DNA of 64,000 nt, taken from Actinomadura luzonensis. Its GTDB lineage: Bacteria; Actinomycetota; Actinomycetes; Streptosporangiales; Streptosporangiaceae. A model generated the notes under the pieces. The model made no database searches. It had not been told where the DNA came from and saw nothing but the letters and a program-made list of their open reading frames with translations. This document shows, piece by piece, positions 34,855 to 43,070 of the stretch. The translations under genes were made by a program, and so were the position numbers. Location of the stretch: assembly GCF_022664455.2 (NCBI RefSeq), contig NZ_JAKRKC020000001.1, positions 6,081,001 through 6,145,000 on the forward strand, in the 5' to 3' direction. The number at the start of each line of letters is the position of its first letter. The stretch's first letter is position 1.

Positions 34855-35697
34855 TCAGGCGGCCGGGCCGAGCCAGTCGAGGATCAGCCGGTTGACCTCG
34901 TCCGGCCGCTCCAGGTGCAGGAAGTGGCCCGCGCCCGGCACCACCTCCGCGCGCGAGCCCTCCGGGAGGTTGGCTGCGGCGTCCTTGGCCAGCGCGGCGC
35001 CCAGGCAGCCGTCCTGGGCGCCGTGCAGGTAGAGCACGGGCCCGCGCACTCCCGGCTCCACGGCCGGGTAGCGCCCGGAGGGCGGGGTGGTGCCGAGCAT
35101 GGCGCGGTAGTAGCCGATGGCGGCCTTCAGGTTGGCCGGGTCGGCGAGCAGGCTGCGGCGCACGAACTCCAGGTCCTGGCCCGCGTCGTAGCCCGGCGAC
35201 CAGTCGCGCCACAGGCCCTCCAGGAAGCCGGGGCTCCCGGCGGCGGCCTCGGCGAACGGGGTCTGGAAGAGGAAGATGTAGAACGAGCGCCTGAGCTGCT
35301 CGTAGTCGAAGAAGGCGGTGCCCAGCGCCCCGGGCGGCGGCACCGCCAGGGCGACGGCGCGGCGGAAGCGCCCGGCGGTCAGGTAGGCGGGGAAGGCGCC
35401 CCAGTCGTGCCCGACCACGACCGCGTCCTCGCCGCCGCCGAGCTCCTCGCGCAGCGCGAGCACGTCGGCGACCAGCGCGGCCTCCTCGTACACCTCGTCG
35501 GCCGGGATCTCGGTGGGCGCGTAGCCGCGCAGGAAGGGCGCGACCGCCCGGTAACCCCGCTCGGCCAGCAGCGGCAGCAGGTGCCGCCAGGTGTGCGCGG
35601 TGTCGGGGAAGCCGTGCAGGCACAGCGCGAGCGGTCCCTCGCCCATGGTCAGATACGCGAACTCCAGCCCGTTGGCGTGGATCGTCCTGATCTCCAT
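34855..35697 (-). CDS. Alpha/beta hydrolase, epoxide-hydrolase-like
   Basis: A 280-residue alpha/beta hydrolase. HGFPDT at 29-34 gives the oxyanion hole; the nucleophile is D98 in GHDWGA, typical of epoxide hydrolases and haloalkane dehalogenases; the late GAGHFLHLERP holds the catalytic His. The cap domain contains FYIFLFQTPFAE. Epoxide hydrolysis or hydrolysis of a lipid intermediate is likely. The gene is divergent from an MFS pump, and a perfect 8-bp inverted repeat (GGCCCCTT/AAGGGGCC at 35718-35749) lies between them. A TAGGTT -10 sits 8 bases before its ATG. Confidence 0.85.
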   Translation of the reverse strand: MEIRTIHANGLEFAYLTMGEGPLALCLHGFPDTAHTWRHLLPLLAERGYRAVAPFLRGYAPTEIPADEVYEEAALVADVLALREELGGGEDAVVVGHDWGAFPAYLTAGRFRRAVALAVPPPGALGTAFFDYEQLRRSFYIFLFQTPFAEAAAGSPGFLEGLWRDWSPGYDAGQDLEFVRRSLLADPANLKAAIGYYRAMLGTTPPSGRYPAVEPGVRGPVLYLHGAQDGCLGAALAKDAAANLPEGSRAEVVPGAGHFLHLERPDEVNRLILDWLGPAA

Positions 35698-35771
35698 GAC
35701 TGCGAAACCTAGCACCAGGCCCCTTCCGGGAGTACCACTGCAAGGGGCCCCCGATCGACAAGGAGATCCGT

Positions 35772-37076
35772 ATGGGACGGGGATGGGTGCTGGCGCTGGC
35801 GTCCATGACGATCGTGCTCGTCGTGGTGGACCTGACCGCCGTGACGATCGCGCTGCCCGACATCCGCGCGAGCCTGGGGGCGAGCCTGCCGGAGACGCAG
35901 TGGGTGGTGGACGCCTACGCGCTCACGCTGGCCGCGGTGCTGCTGCCGGCCGGGGTCCTGGCCGACCGGTACGGCCGCCGCAGGCTGCTCGCGATCGGCG
36001 TCTCCGTCTTCACCGTGGCCTCGCTGGCGTGCGCGCTCGCGCCCACCGCGCCCCTGCTGGACGTGGCGCGGGGCGTGCAGGGCCTCGGCGCGTCCGCGTT
36101 GTACGGCACCACGACCCCGCTGATCGCGACGGTCTACCCGGAGGGCCCGGAGCGGGGCCGGGCGCTCGGCGTCTTCAGCGCGGTGTCCGGGCTGGCCATG
36201 ACGCTCGGCCCGGTGGTGGGCGGCGCGCTGACGGCGGCGTTCGGCTGGCGGTCGATCTTCCTGATCAACCTGCCGATCGGCGCGTTCGTGCTGCTGGCGC
36301 TGCGCCGGCGGGTGGCGGAGTCGCACGGCCGCGGGCACCTGGACCCGGCGGGCATCGCGCTGGTGGCGGCGGCGCTGTTCGCGATCATCCCGGCGCTCAT
36401 CCACGACCTGCCGTGGCTGCTGGTGGCCGGGGTGGCGCTGCTGGCGGCGTTCGTGGCGGTGGAGCGGCGCGCGGCGGCCCCGATGATCGACTTCGGGCTG
36501 TTCAGGAACGGCGTGTTCGCGGTCGGCTCGGCCACCACGCTGCTCATGCTGGCGGGGCTGCTGGGCGCGTTCACCTATCTCACGCTCTACGTGCAGGGAC
36601 CTCTGGAGACGAGCCCGGCCGAGGCGGGCGTGCGGTTCCTGGCCTTCAGCGCGGCGGCGGTCATCGGCCCTGTCGCGGTCGGCCGGGTGCTGCACCGGTG
36701 GCCGATGGGGGTGCTCATCGCCGCCGGTCCCGCCCTGATCGCGCTCGCGCTGGCGGTCATGACGGTGCCGGCCGCCGACCCGTGGACGCCGATCATGTTC
36801 GGGCTGTTCCTCGGCGGCCTCGGCCTGGGCGCCGGCAACGTGGTGGCCAACCAGGTCGGGCTGAGCGCGCCGATGGACCGGATCGGCATGGCGACCGGCG
36901 TGGTGAACACGCTCAAGCAGGTGGGCACGGCGGTGGGCGTGGCGGTGCTGGCCGCGCCGTACCGGAGCGGCGTGACGGCGATGCTGCTGGCGGCGGCCGG
37001 GCTGGCGGCGGCGGGCGCGCTGCTGCCGCTGGTGCTGGCCGCGCCGCCGGTCAGGAGGGCCGGTCAGAAGGTGTAG
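35772..37076 (+). CDS. MFS transporter, DHA2-like
   Basis: A 434-residue transporter with about 12-14 helices. VVVDLTAVTIALPDIRASLG in helix 1, GVLADRYGRRRLLAIG between helices 2 and 3, and SGLAMTLGPVVGGAL (motif C) mark a proton-driven exporter. AAG GAGATCC gives a proper ribosome binding site before ATG 35772. It converges on the second P450 gene, overlapping its 3' end by 13 bases. Location within the lipid-oxidation cluster suggests it exports a lipid-derived product, but this is an inference. Confidence 0.85.
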   Translation: MGRGWVLALASMTIVLVVVDLTAVTIALPDIRASLGASLPETQWVVDAYALTLAAVLLPAGVLADRYGRRRLLAIGVSVFTVASLACALAPTAPLLDVARGVQGLGASALYGTTTPLIATVYPEGPERGRALGVFSAVSGLAMTLGPVVGGALTAAFGWRSIFLINLPIGAFVLLALRRRVAESHGRGHLDPAGIALVAAALFAIIPALIHDLPWLLVAGVALLAAFVAVERRAAAPMIDFGLFRNGVFAVGSATTLLMLAGLLGAFTYLTLYVQGPLETSPAEAGVRFLAFSAAAVIGPVAVGRVLHRWPMGVLIAAGPALIALALAVMTVPAADPWTPIMFGLFLGGLGLGAGNVVANQVGLSAPMDRIGMATGVVNTLKQVGTAVGVAVLAAPYRSGVTAMLLAAAGLAAAGALLPLVLAAPPVRRAGQKV

Positions 37077-38317
37077 CGCAGATGCTTGACGCCGTTGATG
37101 AAGTTCGACAGCAGGAAGTCGGGCTCCCCCACCGAGCGGATGCCGGGCAGGCGGGTGAACAGCTCGCGGAACATCACGGTCATCTCCCTGCGCGCCAGGT
37201 GCGCGCCCAGGCAGTAGTGCGGGCCCGGGCCGCCGAAGCCGACGTGGGGGTTGGGGTCGCGGGTGATGTCGAAGGCGTCGGGATCGTCGAAGACGGCCTC
37301 GTCGCGGTTGGCCGAGTTGTAGAAGAGCAGCACCTTGTCGCCCTTGCGGTAGGCGTTGCCGTTCATCTCGTGGTCGCGGGTCAGGGTGCGCCGGAACTGG
37401 ATCACCGGCGTCGCGTACCTGACGATCTCATCGCAGGCCGGGACGATGTGCGCGTCGAAGTTCGCCAGCAGCAGCTCGCGCTGCCCGGGGTGGTCGGTGA
37501 GGAGCTTGAGCCCGTAGGCGATGGCGTTCCTGGTGGTCTCGCTGCCGGCCACCACCAGCAGGATGAAGAACGAGCCCAGCTCCTGCGACGACAGCCGCTC
37601 CTCGCCGTTGACCAGCAGGCTGACCAGGTCGCCCGTGGGCCGCCTGCGCCGCTCGTCGCCGAGCCGGGCGGCCAGCCGGTTGAGCGAGAAGCCGGCGTGC
37701 AGCAGCTTGGCCAGGCCGCGGGCCACGTTGACGCGGCCGAAGTCGGGCGACAGGCCGGTGTACTCGGGGTCGGCGTTGCCCAGGATGACGTTGGTGCGGC
37801 GCAGCACCATGTCGTGGAGGTGGGCGGGGATGCCCATCATGTCGCAGATCACCCGCACCGGCAGCCGGGCCGCGATCTGCGTGACGAAGTCGCCCGGCCC
37901 CTCCTCGACGGCCTGCCCGACGATCTCGGCGGCGGCCCGCGCCAGGTCCTCCTCCATCTTGGCCAGGATGCGCGGGGTGAACGCCCGTGAGACGACGCGC
38001 CGCAGCCGGGCGTGCCGCGGGTCGTCCATGTTGATCATCGACCCGAAGTACACGCTGAGCCAGCGCGGCATGTCGGGGATGCTGTTGGAGCACGGCTCGC
38101 TGCTGAAGACGGCCGCGTTCCTGCTGGCCTCGGTCACGTCGGCGTGGCGGACGAGGGCGTGGTAGCCCGGCCCGCCGCCGACGAACGGCACGGCCTGCTC
38201 GGGCACGAACACCGGGCGCTCCAGCGCGCGCAGCCGCCGGAACGCCTCCATGCGCTCGGCCTGCGGCAGGGCCCAGAACGGGAGCTGCGACAGGTCGACG
38301 TCGGTGGACAGCGTCAT
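37064..38317 (-). CDS. Cytochrome P450, second CYP125/CYP124-like paralogue
   Basis: A 417-residue P450 clearly related to the one at 32.3 kb. The heme ligand is C369 in FGGPGPHYCLGAHLAR; the I-helix reads VVAGSETTRN; FGSMINMDDPRHARLRRVVSRAF and DMMGIP are shared nearly word for word. The C-terminal ending INGVKHLRYTF parallels INGIKHMECSF of its paralogue. Their promoters share a 19-bp operator. Probably the two act on related branched or polycyclic lipid substrates. Confidence 0.88.
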   Translation of the reverse strand: MTLSTDVDLSQLPFWALPQAERMEAFRRLRALERPVFVPEQAVPFVGGGPGYHALVRHADVTEASRNAAVFSSEPCSNSIPDMPRWLSVYFGSMINMDDPRHARLRRVVSRAFTPRILAKMEEDLARAAAEIVGQAVEEGPGDFVTQIAARLPVRVICDMMGIPAHLHDMVLRRTNVILGNADPEYTGLSPDFGRVNVARGLAKLLHAGFSLNRLAARLGDERRRRPTGDLVSLLVNGEERLSSQELGSFFILLVVAGSETTRNAIAYGLKLLTDHPGQRELLLANFDAHIVPACDEIVRYATPVIQFRRTLTRDHEMNGNAYRKGDKVLLFYNSANRDEAVFDDPDAFDITRDPNPHVGFGGPGPHYCLGAHLARREMTVMFRELFTRLPGIRSVGEPDFLLSNFINGVKHLRYTF

Positions 38318-38334
38318 GCCCACCACGATTGTGC

Positions 38335-38353
38335 AAGTGAACACTTACGTCAA
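38335..38353 (-). promoter_or_regulatory. Operator-promoter of second P450 gene (site 2 of a shared pair)
   Basis: AAGTGAACACTTACGTCAA differs from the 33571 site at two bases, both in the spacer of the palindrome AAGTG-N2-CACTT. On the minus strand TTGACG serves as -35 and, 17 bases on, AATCGT as -10. The geometry is the same as at the first P450. Confidence 0.7.
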
Positions 38354-38360
38354 GGGCGGC

Positions 38361-39905
38361 TCACTCCCCCTTGACGATCAGGTCGGCTCCCTTCTCGCCG
38401 ATCATGATGGCGGGCGCGTGGGTGTGGCCGCGGTTGAGCGTCGGCATGATCGACACGTCCACCACGCGCAGCCGTTCGACGCCGCGCACCCGCAGCGTGG
38501 GATCCACGACCGAGCCCTCGTCGGCGCCCATCCGGCAGGTGCCGGCGGGGTGGTAGAGGGTCTCGGCGCGCTCGCGCACCCACTGGGCCAGCTCCTCGTC
38601 GCTCTCCGGCGCCCAGTAGGGGGCCATCGGACCGCCCGCGTACGGCCTCATCGCGGCCGTCGCGAACACCTGCTTGGCCGTCTTCAGCCCCGCCACCAGC
38701 CGTTTCACGTCGGCCTCGGCGCTGAGGTAGGCGGGGTCGATCAGCGGGTCGCGGCCGTTGAGCCCGATCCGGCCGCGGCTCTCCGGCTGCAGCAGCACCA
38801 CGCCGACGGTCAGGCCGTGACCGGTCGGCGGGGTGAGGCCGTGGTCCACGAAGGGGCCGGGCGCGAAGATCAGCTCGATGTCGGGGGCGGGCTCCTCGGC
38901 CGAGGTGCGCACGAACGCGACCGCCTCGCCGACGTTGGTGGTGAGCATGCCGGAGCGCAGCACGATGTAACGCAGCAGGTTGCCGATGGACTCGGCCTTG
39001 GTGAGCGTGACGGGCTGCTTGCACTCGACGTACACGCCGGAGGAGAGGTGGTCCTGCAGGTTCTTGCCGACCTCGGGCAGGTCGCGCACCACCTCGACGC
39101 CGGCGTCGCGCAGCTCGCCCGCCGCGCCCACGCCGGAGCGCATGAGCAGGTGCGGCGAGCCGATCGCGCCGGCCGACAGGATGACCTCCCTCCGCGCCCG
39201 GAGCTGCGCGCCGCCGCCGTGCTCGACGCCGACGGCCCGCCGGCCCTCGAACAGCACCCGGTCCACGGTCGCGCCGGTGACCACGGTCAGGTTGGGCCGC
39301 TTGAGCGCGGGACGCAGGTAGGCGTCGGCCGAGCTCCAGCGCCGGCCCCGGTTCTGGGTGACGGGGGTCGGGCTGCAGCCCTCGTTGGAGCGGCCGTTCA
39401 GCTCCTCCAGCCGCCGCAGGCCCAGCTCTTCGCAGGCGCGGAGGAACGCGGCCGTGGTGACGTTGGGGCTGCGCAGCTCGGAGATGTAGAGCGGGCCCTC
39501 GGTGCCGTAGACGTCGCCGCCGTTGCTGCCGACGCGGCGCTCGGCCCGGGTGAAGTAGGGCAGCACGTCCTCGTACGACCAGCCGGGCACCTCCCACTGG
39601 TCGTAGTCGAGCCCGCAGCCGCGCACCCACATCTGCGCGTTCAGCGAGGACGAGCCGCCGAGCACCCGGCCGCGGGGCCAGTAGAGCTCTCGGCCGGACA
39701 TCTCGCCCTGCTTGGCGGTGGTGTAGTTCCAGTCGTAGTCGGTCTTGAAGAGCTTGGCGAAGCCCGCGGGCATGCGGATCTCCAGCTTGTCGTCCTGCCC
39801 GCCCGCCTCGACCAGGGCCACCGACACGCCCGGATCGGCCGAGAGCCGGTTGGCCAGCACGCACCCCGCCGAACCCGCGCCGACGATCACGTAGTCGTAC
39901 TCCAC
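38361..39905 (-). CDS. GMC family flavin oxidoreductase (choline dehydrogenase-like)
   Basis: A 514-residue FAD enzyme of the GMC family. The dinucleotide-binding YVIVGAGSAGCVLANRLS is at the N-terminus; GRVLGGSSSLNAQMWVRG is GMC signature 1 and EVILSAGAIGSPHLLMRSGVG signature 2; the catalytic His/Asn pair lies in LYHPAGTCRMG and NRGHTHAPAIMIGEKGADLI. These enzymes oxidise primary alcohols such as choline, long-chain or polycyclic alcohols to aldehydes. In the cluster it could oxidise the alcohol made by a P450. ATG 39905 follows AGGGAA. Start sites of this gene and the ligase share a divergent control region. Confidence 0.9.
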   Translation of the reverse strand: MEYDYVIVGAGSAGCVLANRLSADPGVSVALVEAGGQDDKLEIRMPAGFAKLFKTDYDWNYTTAKQGEMSGRELYWPRGRVLGGSSSLNAQMWVRGCGLDYDQWEVPGWSYEDVLPYFTRAERRVGSNGGDVYGTEGPLYISELRSPNVTTAAFLRACEELGLRRLEELNGRSNEGCSPTPVTQNRGRRWSSADAYLRPALKRPNLTVVTGATVDRVLFEGRRAVGVEHGGGAQLRARREVILSAGAIGSPHLLMRSGVGAAGELRDAGVEVVRDLPEVGKNLQDHLSSGVYVECKQPVTLTKAESIGNLLRYIVLRSGMLTTNVGEAVAFVRTSAEEPAPDIELIFAPGPFVDHGLTPPTGHGLTVGVVLLQPESRGRIGLNGRDPLIDPAYLSAEADVKRLVAGLKTAKQVFATAAMRPYAGGPMAPYWAPESDEELAQWVRERAETLYHPAGTCRMGADEGSVVDPTLRVRGVERLRVVDVSIMPTLNRGHTHAPAIMIGEKGADLIVKGE

Positions 39906-39920
39906 GGTTTCCCTCCATGG

Positions 39921-40004
39921 GGCAGGTAACTGCCTACTTGCTTACTCCAGGCGGGCGGGCGGCGTCCATACGCAGTTGTGACCTCAGTTACCTACCGGTC
40001 GGTA
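39921..40004. promoter_or_regulatory. Shared divergent operator region, GMC oxidoreductase / acyl-CoA ligase
   Basis: TACCTACCGGTCGGTA at 39989-40004 is a 16-bp palindrome with one mismatched pair, the form of TetR-type operators. GGCAGGTAACTGCC at 39921-39934 is a perfect 14-bp repeat near the GMC start. The 9-mer AGGTAACTG (39924-39932) recurs inverted as CAGTTACCT (39985-39993), so each gene has the same element in its own direction. Confidence 0.5.
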
Positions 40005-40056
40005 TGGCGGTGCTGCGAAGATGGCGGCCAAGCCGGTCTTAGAGGAGGAAGGCGTC

Positions 40057-41592
40057 ATGCTGAATCTGTCGATCGTCCTGGAGGACAGCGCCAGGAACAA
40101 CCCTGACGGCACGGCCATCGTCTTCGGCGACATGCGCCTGCCGTTCTCCATGATCGACACGGTGGCCAACCAGGTGGCGAACCTGCTGGTGGCGCGCGGC
40201 ATCCGCAAGGGCGACAAGGTCGCGCTGGCCTGCCCGAACCTGCCGTACTTCCCGTTCGTCTACTACGGCATCCTGAAGGCCGGGGCGACGGTGGTGCCGC
40301 TCAACGTCCTGTTGCAGTCCCGCGAGATCGCCTACCACCTCGACGACAGCGACGCCAAGGCGCTGTTCTGCTTCGAGGGCTCGCCCGAGCTGCCGCTCGG
40401 CGAGCGCGGCAAGGCGGGCTTCGAGGCGGCCTCGGGCTGCGAGCACTTCTTCGTGCTGCCCGCCACGCCGCTGGCCACCGAGTCGGAGTACGGCGAGTCG
40501 TTCTGGGCGGCGCTCGGCGGGATGGCGGGCGAGTTCGAGACCGTGCAGACCGCCCCCGACGACACCGCGGTCATCCTCTACACCTCGGGCACCACGGGTC
40601 AGCCGAAGGGCGCCGAGCTCAGCCACCAGAACATGCTGATGAACGCCATCGTCAGCGACCGCATGTTCCCTGCCACCGAGGGCGGCGACGTCTACCTGGG
40701 CGTGCTGCCGCTGTTCCACTCCTTCGGCCAGAGCGTGGTCATGAACACCGGCTTCCTGCGCGGCGCGGCCGTCGTGCTCATGCCGCGCTTCGAGCCGGGC
40801 GAGGCCCTGGAGCTCATGCGCAGGGAGGGTGTGACGTTCTTCGCCGGCGTGCCCACCATGTACTGGGCCATGCTCACCAAGATCCACGCCGAGGGCGCGC
40901 AGGCGCCCGACACGCTGCGCATCGCGGTCGCGGGCGGCGCGTCGTCGCCGGTGGAGGTGCTGAAGGACTTCGAGAAGACCTTCGGCATCGGCATCCTGGA
41001 GGGCTACGGTCTGTCGGAGACCTCGCCGGTGGCCAGCTTCAACCAGCCGGGACGCCCCGCCAAGCCGGGCACCATCGGCACGCCCATCTGGGGCGTGGAG
41101 ATGAAGCTCGTGGACGGCGACTGGAAGACGGTCGAGGGCGAGGGCCCGGGCGAGATCGCCATCCGCGGCCACAACGTCATGAAGGGCTACTACGGCCGCC
41201 CGGAGGCCACGGCCGAGGTCATGCGGGACGGCTGGTTCCGCACCGGCGACATCGCCACCCGCGACGCCGACGGCTACTACGCCATCATCGACCGCGCCAA
41301 GGACATGATCATCCGGGGCGGCTTCAACGTCTACCCGCGCGAGCTGGAGGAGGTCCTCATGACGCACGAGGCCGTCTCGCTGGCCGCCGTCGTCGGGGTG
41401 CCGCACGACTCGCACGGCGAGGAGGTCAAGGCGTACGTGATCAAGACGCCCGGCGCGACGATCACCGAGGACGAGCTGATCGCCTGGTGCAAGGAGAACA
41501 TGGCGGCCTACAAGTACCCGCGGGTGATCGAGTTCCGCGACGCGCTGCCGATGACGGCCACCGGCAAGATCCTCAAGCGCGAGCTGCGCTGA
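40057..41592 (+). CDS. Long-chain fatty acid-CoA ligase (AMP-forming)
   Basis: A 511-residue adenylate-forming enzyme that activates a fatty or steroid-type acid with ATP and CoA. ATP-binding YTSGTTGQPKGAELSHQN, A5 motif GYGLSETSPVA, and hinge RAKDMIIRGGFNVYPRELEE are all intact, with the C-terminal catalytic Lys in PMTATGKILKREL. ATG 40057 has AGAGGAGGA just upstream. The next gene, a HAD hydrolase, begins 20 bases after its stop. The substrate may be a P450-oxidised acid from the cluster. Confidence 0.92.
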   Translation: MLNLSIVLEDSARNNPDGTAIVFGDMRLPFSMIDTVANQVANLLVARGIRKGDKVALACPNLPYFPFVYYGILKAGATVVPLNVLLQSREIAYHLDDSDAKALFCFEGSPELPLGERGKAGFEAASGCEHFFVLPATPLATESEYGESFWAALGGMAGEFETVQTAPDDTAVILYTSGTTGQPKGAELSHQNMLMNAIVSDRMFPATEGGDVYLGVLPLFHSFGQSVVMNTGFLRGAAVVLMPRFEPGEALELMRREGVTFFAGVPTMYWAMLTKIHAEGAQAPDTLRIAVAGGASSPVEVLKDFEKTFGIGILEGYGLSETSPVASFNQPGRPAKPGTIGTPIWGVEMKLVDGDWKTVEGEGPGEIAIRGHNVMKGYYGRPEATAEVMRDGWFRTGDIATRDADGYYAIIDRAKDMIIRGGFNVYPRELEEVLMTHEAVSLAAVVGVPHDSHGEEVKAYVIKTPGATITEDELIAWCKENMAAYKYPRVIEFRDALPMTATGKILKRELR

Positions 41593-41612
41593 CCGGGCCG
41601 GCGGAGGAGCGC

Positions 41613-42278
41613 GTGGCGCGGCCGCTCGCGCTCTTTGACCTGGACAACACGCTGGTCGACCGGCTGGCGGCGTTCGAGCGGTGGGCGGCGGAGTTCGCCG
41701 CCCGCCGCGGGCTCGGGCCGGACGCGGTGGCGTGGCTGGTCCGCACGGACGCCGACGGGTCCGTCCCCATGGACGTCTTCTTCGGCCTGGTCCGCGCGCG
41801 GTTCGGGCTGCCCGAGCCGGTGGAGGAGCTGTGGGCGGCCTACCGGGCGCGGCTGCCGCGCCTGGTCACGTGCCGCCCCGAGGTCCTGGACGGCCTCGCG
41901 CGGCTGCGGGCGGCCGGATGGGCGGTCGGGATCGTCACGAACGGGATGGCCGACAACCAGACGGGCAAGATCCGGCGCACCGGGCTGGCCGGCCGGGTGG
42001 ACGGCTGGGCGATCTCCGGCGCGGAGGGCGTGCGCAAGCCCGACGCCCGGCTGTTCGGGATCGGCGCGGCACGGTGCGGCGCGTCCCTGACGGACGGCGG
42101 ATGGTTCGTGGGCGACGACCCGGTCAAGGACGTCGCGGGCGCGCTGGCCGCGGGCCTGCGCGCGATCTGGGTGGACCGCGGCCGGGCCCCGCGCCCGCCC
42201 GGCGCCGAACACGTGGTCACCGACGTGCTCGACGCCCTGGAGCTGTTGATGGGGATGCGCCCGGGCGGCGCCGTCTGA
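41613..42278 (+). CDS. HAD family hydrolase
   Basis: A 221-residue haloacid dehalogenase-like phosphatase. Motif I is LFDLDNTLVDR with the nucleophile Asp; motif II GIVTNGM; motif III Lys in RKPDARLF; motif IV FVGDDPVKDVAGALAAGL. The cap is helical (subfamily I). Substrate not predictable. GTG 41613 was chosen because GGAGGAG precedes it. It follows the acyl-CoA ligase by 20 bases and is probably in the same transcript. Confidence 0.85.
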   Translation: MARPLALFDLDNTLVDRLAAFERWAAEFAARRGLGPDAVAWLVRTDADGSVPMDVFFGLVRARFGLPEPVEELWAAYRARLPRLVTCRPEVLDGLARLRAAGWAVGIVTNGMADNQTGKIRRTGLAGRVDGWAISGAEGVRKPDARLFGIGAARCGASLTDGGWFVGDDPVKDVAGALAAGLRAIWVDRGRAPRPPGAEHVVTDVLDALELLMGMRPGGAV

Positions 42279-42381
42279 TGGGCGCCGTCGAGGAACTTTC
42301 GTGACAGGCGTTCGCCTCGGCCGCCCGCGGATTGTAATCTTGCGGTAACCGCATGCAGTCAAGCACGGCAAAGGAGGTCGC

Positions 42382-42510
42382 GTGGGCCGCCACGAGAAGC
42401 CCCACACCCCCAAGGATCGGCCGGAAGATCTCAAGGAAGGCTCAAGGGCCGACGAGCAACGGCCGAGCCGCGGCAAGCACGCCGCTCCGGCCGTCAAGGA
42501 CAAGAAGTGA
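42382..42510 (+). CDS. Small highly charged protein, 42 aa
   Basis: GTG 42382 follows a perfect AAAGGAGGT ribosome binding site with four bases of spacing. The product is rich in Lys, Arg, Asp, Glu and Pro (GRHEKPHTPKDRPEDLKEG) and ends VKDKK. It is likely disordered. The perfect Shine-Dalgarno sequence and uniform GC-rich codon use support a real gene. The promoter region upstream contains an unusual AT-rich stretch (ATTGTAATCTTGCGGTAA near 42331). Confidence 0.6.
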   Translation: MGRHEKPHTPKDRPEDLKEGSRADEQRPSRGKHAAPAVKDKK

Positions 42511-42572
42511 CGCCGTCCGCCTGAGCGGGCCGCCACCTCGGCGCTGAGGTGGCGGTCACCCGGGCGGCCCCG

Positions 42573-43022
42573 TCACAGCTCCTTGACCGCGGCGGCGATC
42601 GCCTTGCCGTCGTAGCCGCCGGTCGGCAGGGTGGCGCCGCGCGCGAGGCGGACGACGCCCTTCGCGTCCACGAGGAGCGTGCCCGACCGCTGCACCGAGC
42701 CGAAGGCCGCTTTCCGCAGCCCGAGCAGCTCGTGCGGGGTGCCGTCGCGGCCGGCCAGCACGCCGAACGGGATCCCCCGCCGCGCCTTCCACGCGGCCGC
42801 CACCGGCGGGTCCTCGGGCGCCGCGACCAGCACCCGCACACCGGCCGCCGCGAGCTCGCCGGCACGCCGGACGAGGTCTCGCACGTGCCGGTTGCAGACC
42901 GGGCACGTGGTGGAGCGCAGGAAGTAGACGAGCACGGCCCGGCCGTCCCCGGACAGGCGGACGGCTCGGCCGTCGGTGTCCTCCAGCACCACGTCGGGCG
43001 CGGGTGAACCGATCTCAAGCAT
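42573..43022 (-). CDS. Peroxiredoxin-like protein (AhpC/TSA family)
   Basis: A 149-residue thioredoxin-fold protein. MLEIGSPAPDVVLEDTDGR is the usual start of bacterioferritin comigratory-type peroxiredoxins; the active site is TTCPVCNRHV with C40 and C43, more like a thiol-disulfide protein than a classic peroxidase (no PxxxTxxC). LLVDAKGVVRLARG forms the late strand. It lies 48 bases after an ECF sigma factor on the same strand, so it may be under that sigma factor or expressed with it. ATG 43022 has AAGGGGA upstream. Confidence 0.8.
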   Translation of the reverse strand: MLEIGSPAPDVVLEDTDGRAVRLSGDGRAVLVYFLRSTTCPVCNRHVRDLVRRAGELAAAGVRVLVAAPEDPPVAAAWKARRGIPFGVLAGRDGTPHELLGLRKAAFGSVQRSGTLLVDAKGVVRLARGATLPTGGYDGKAIAAAVKEL

Positions 43023-43070
43023 GACGAAATCCCCTTCGACGCACATCAGGTGACGGACGGTCGTCCGGGA

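Noticed and set aside
32313..41592. Secondary-metabolite gene cluster because of P450s, exporters and a ligase
   Set aside because: No core synthase (PKS, NRPS, terpene cyclase or RiPP precursor) is present; lipid or steroid-type oxidation is the simpler reading.
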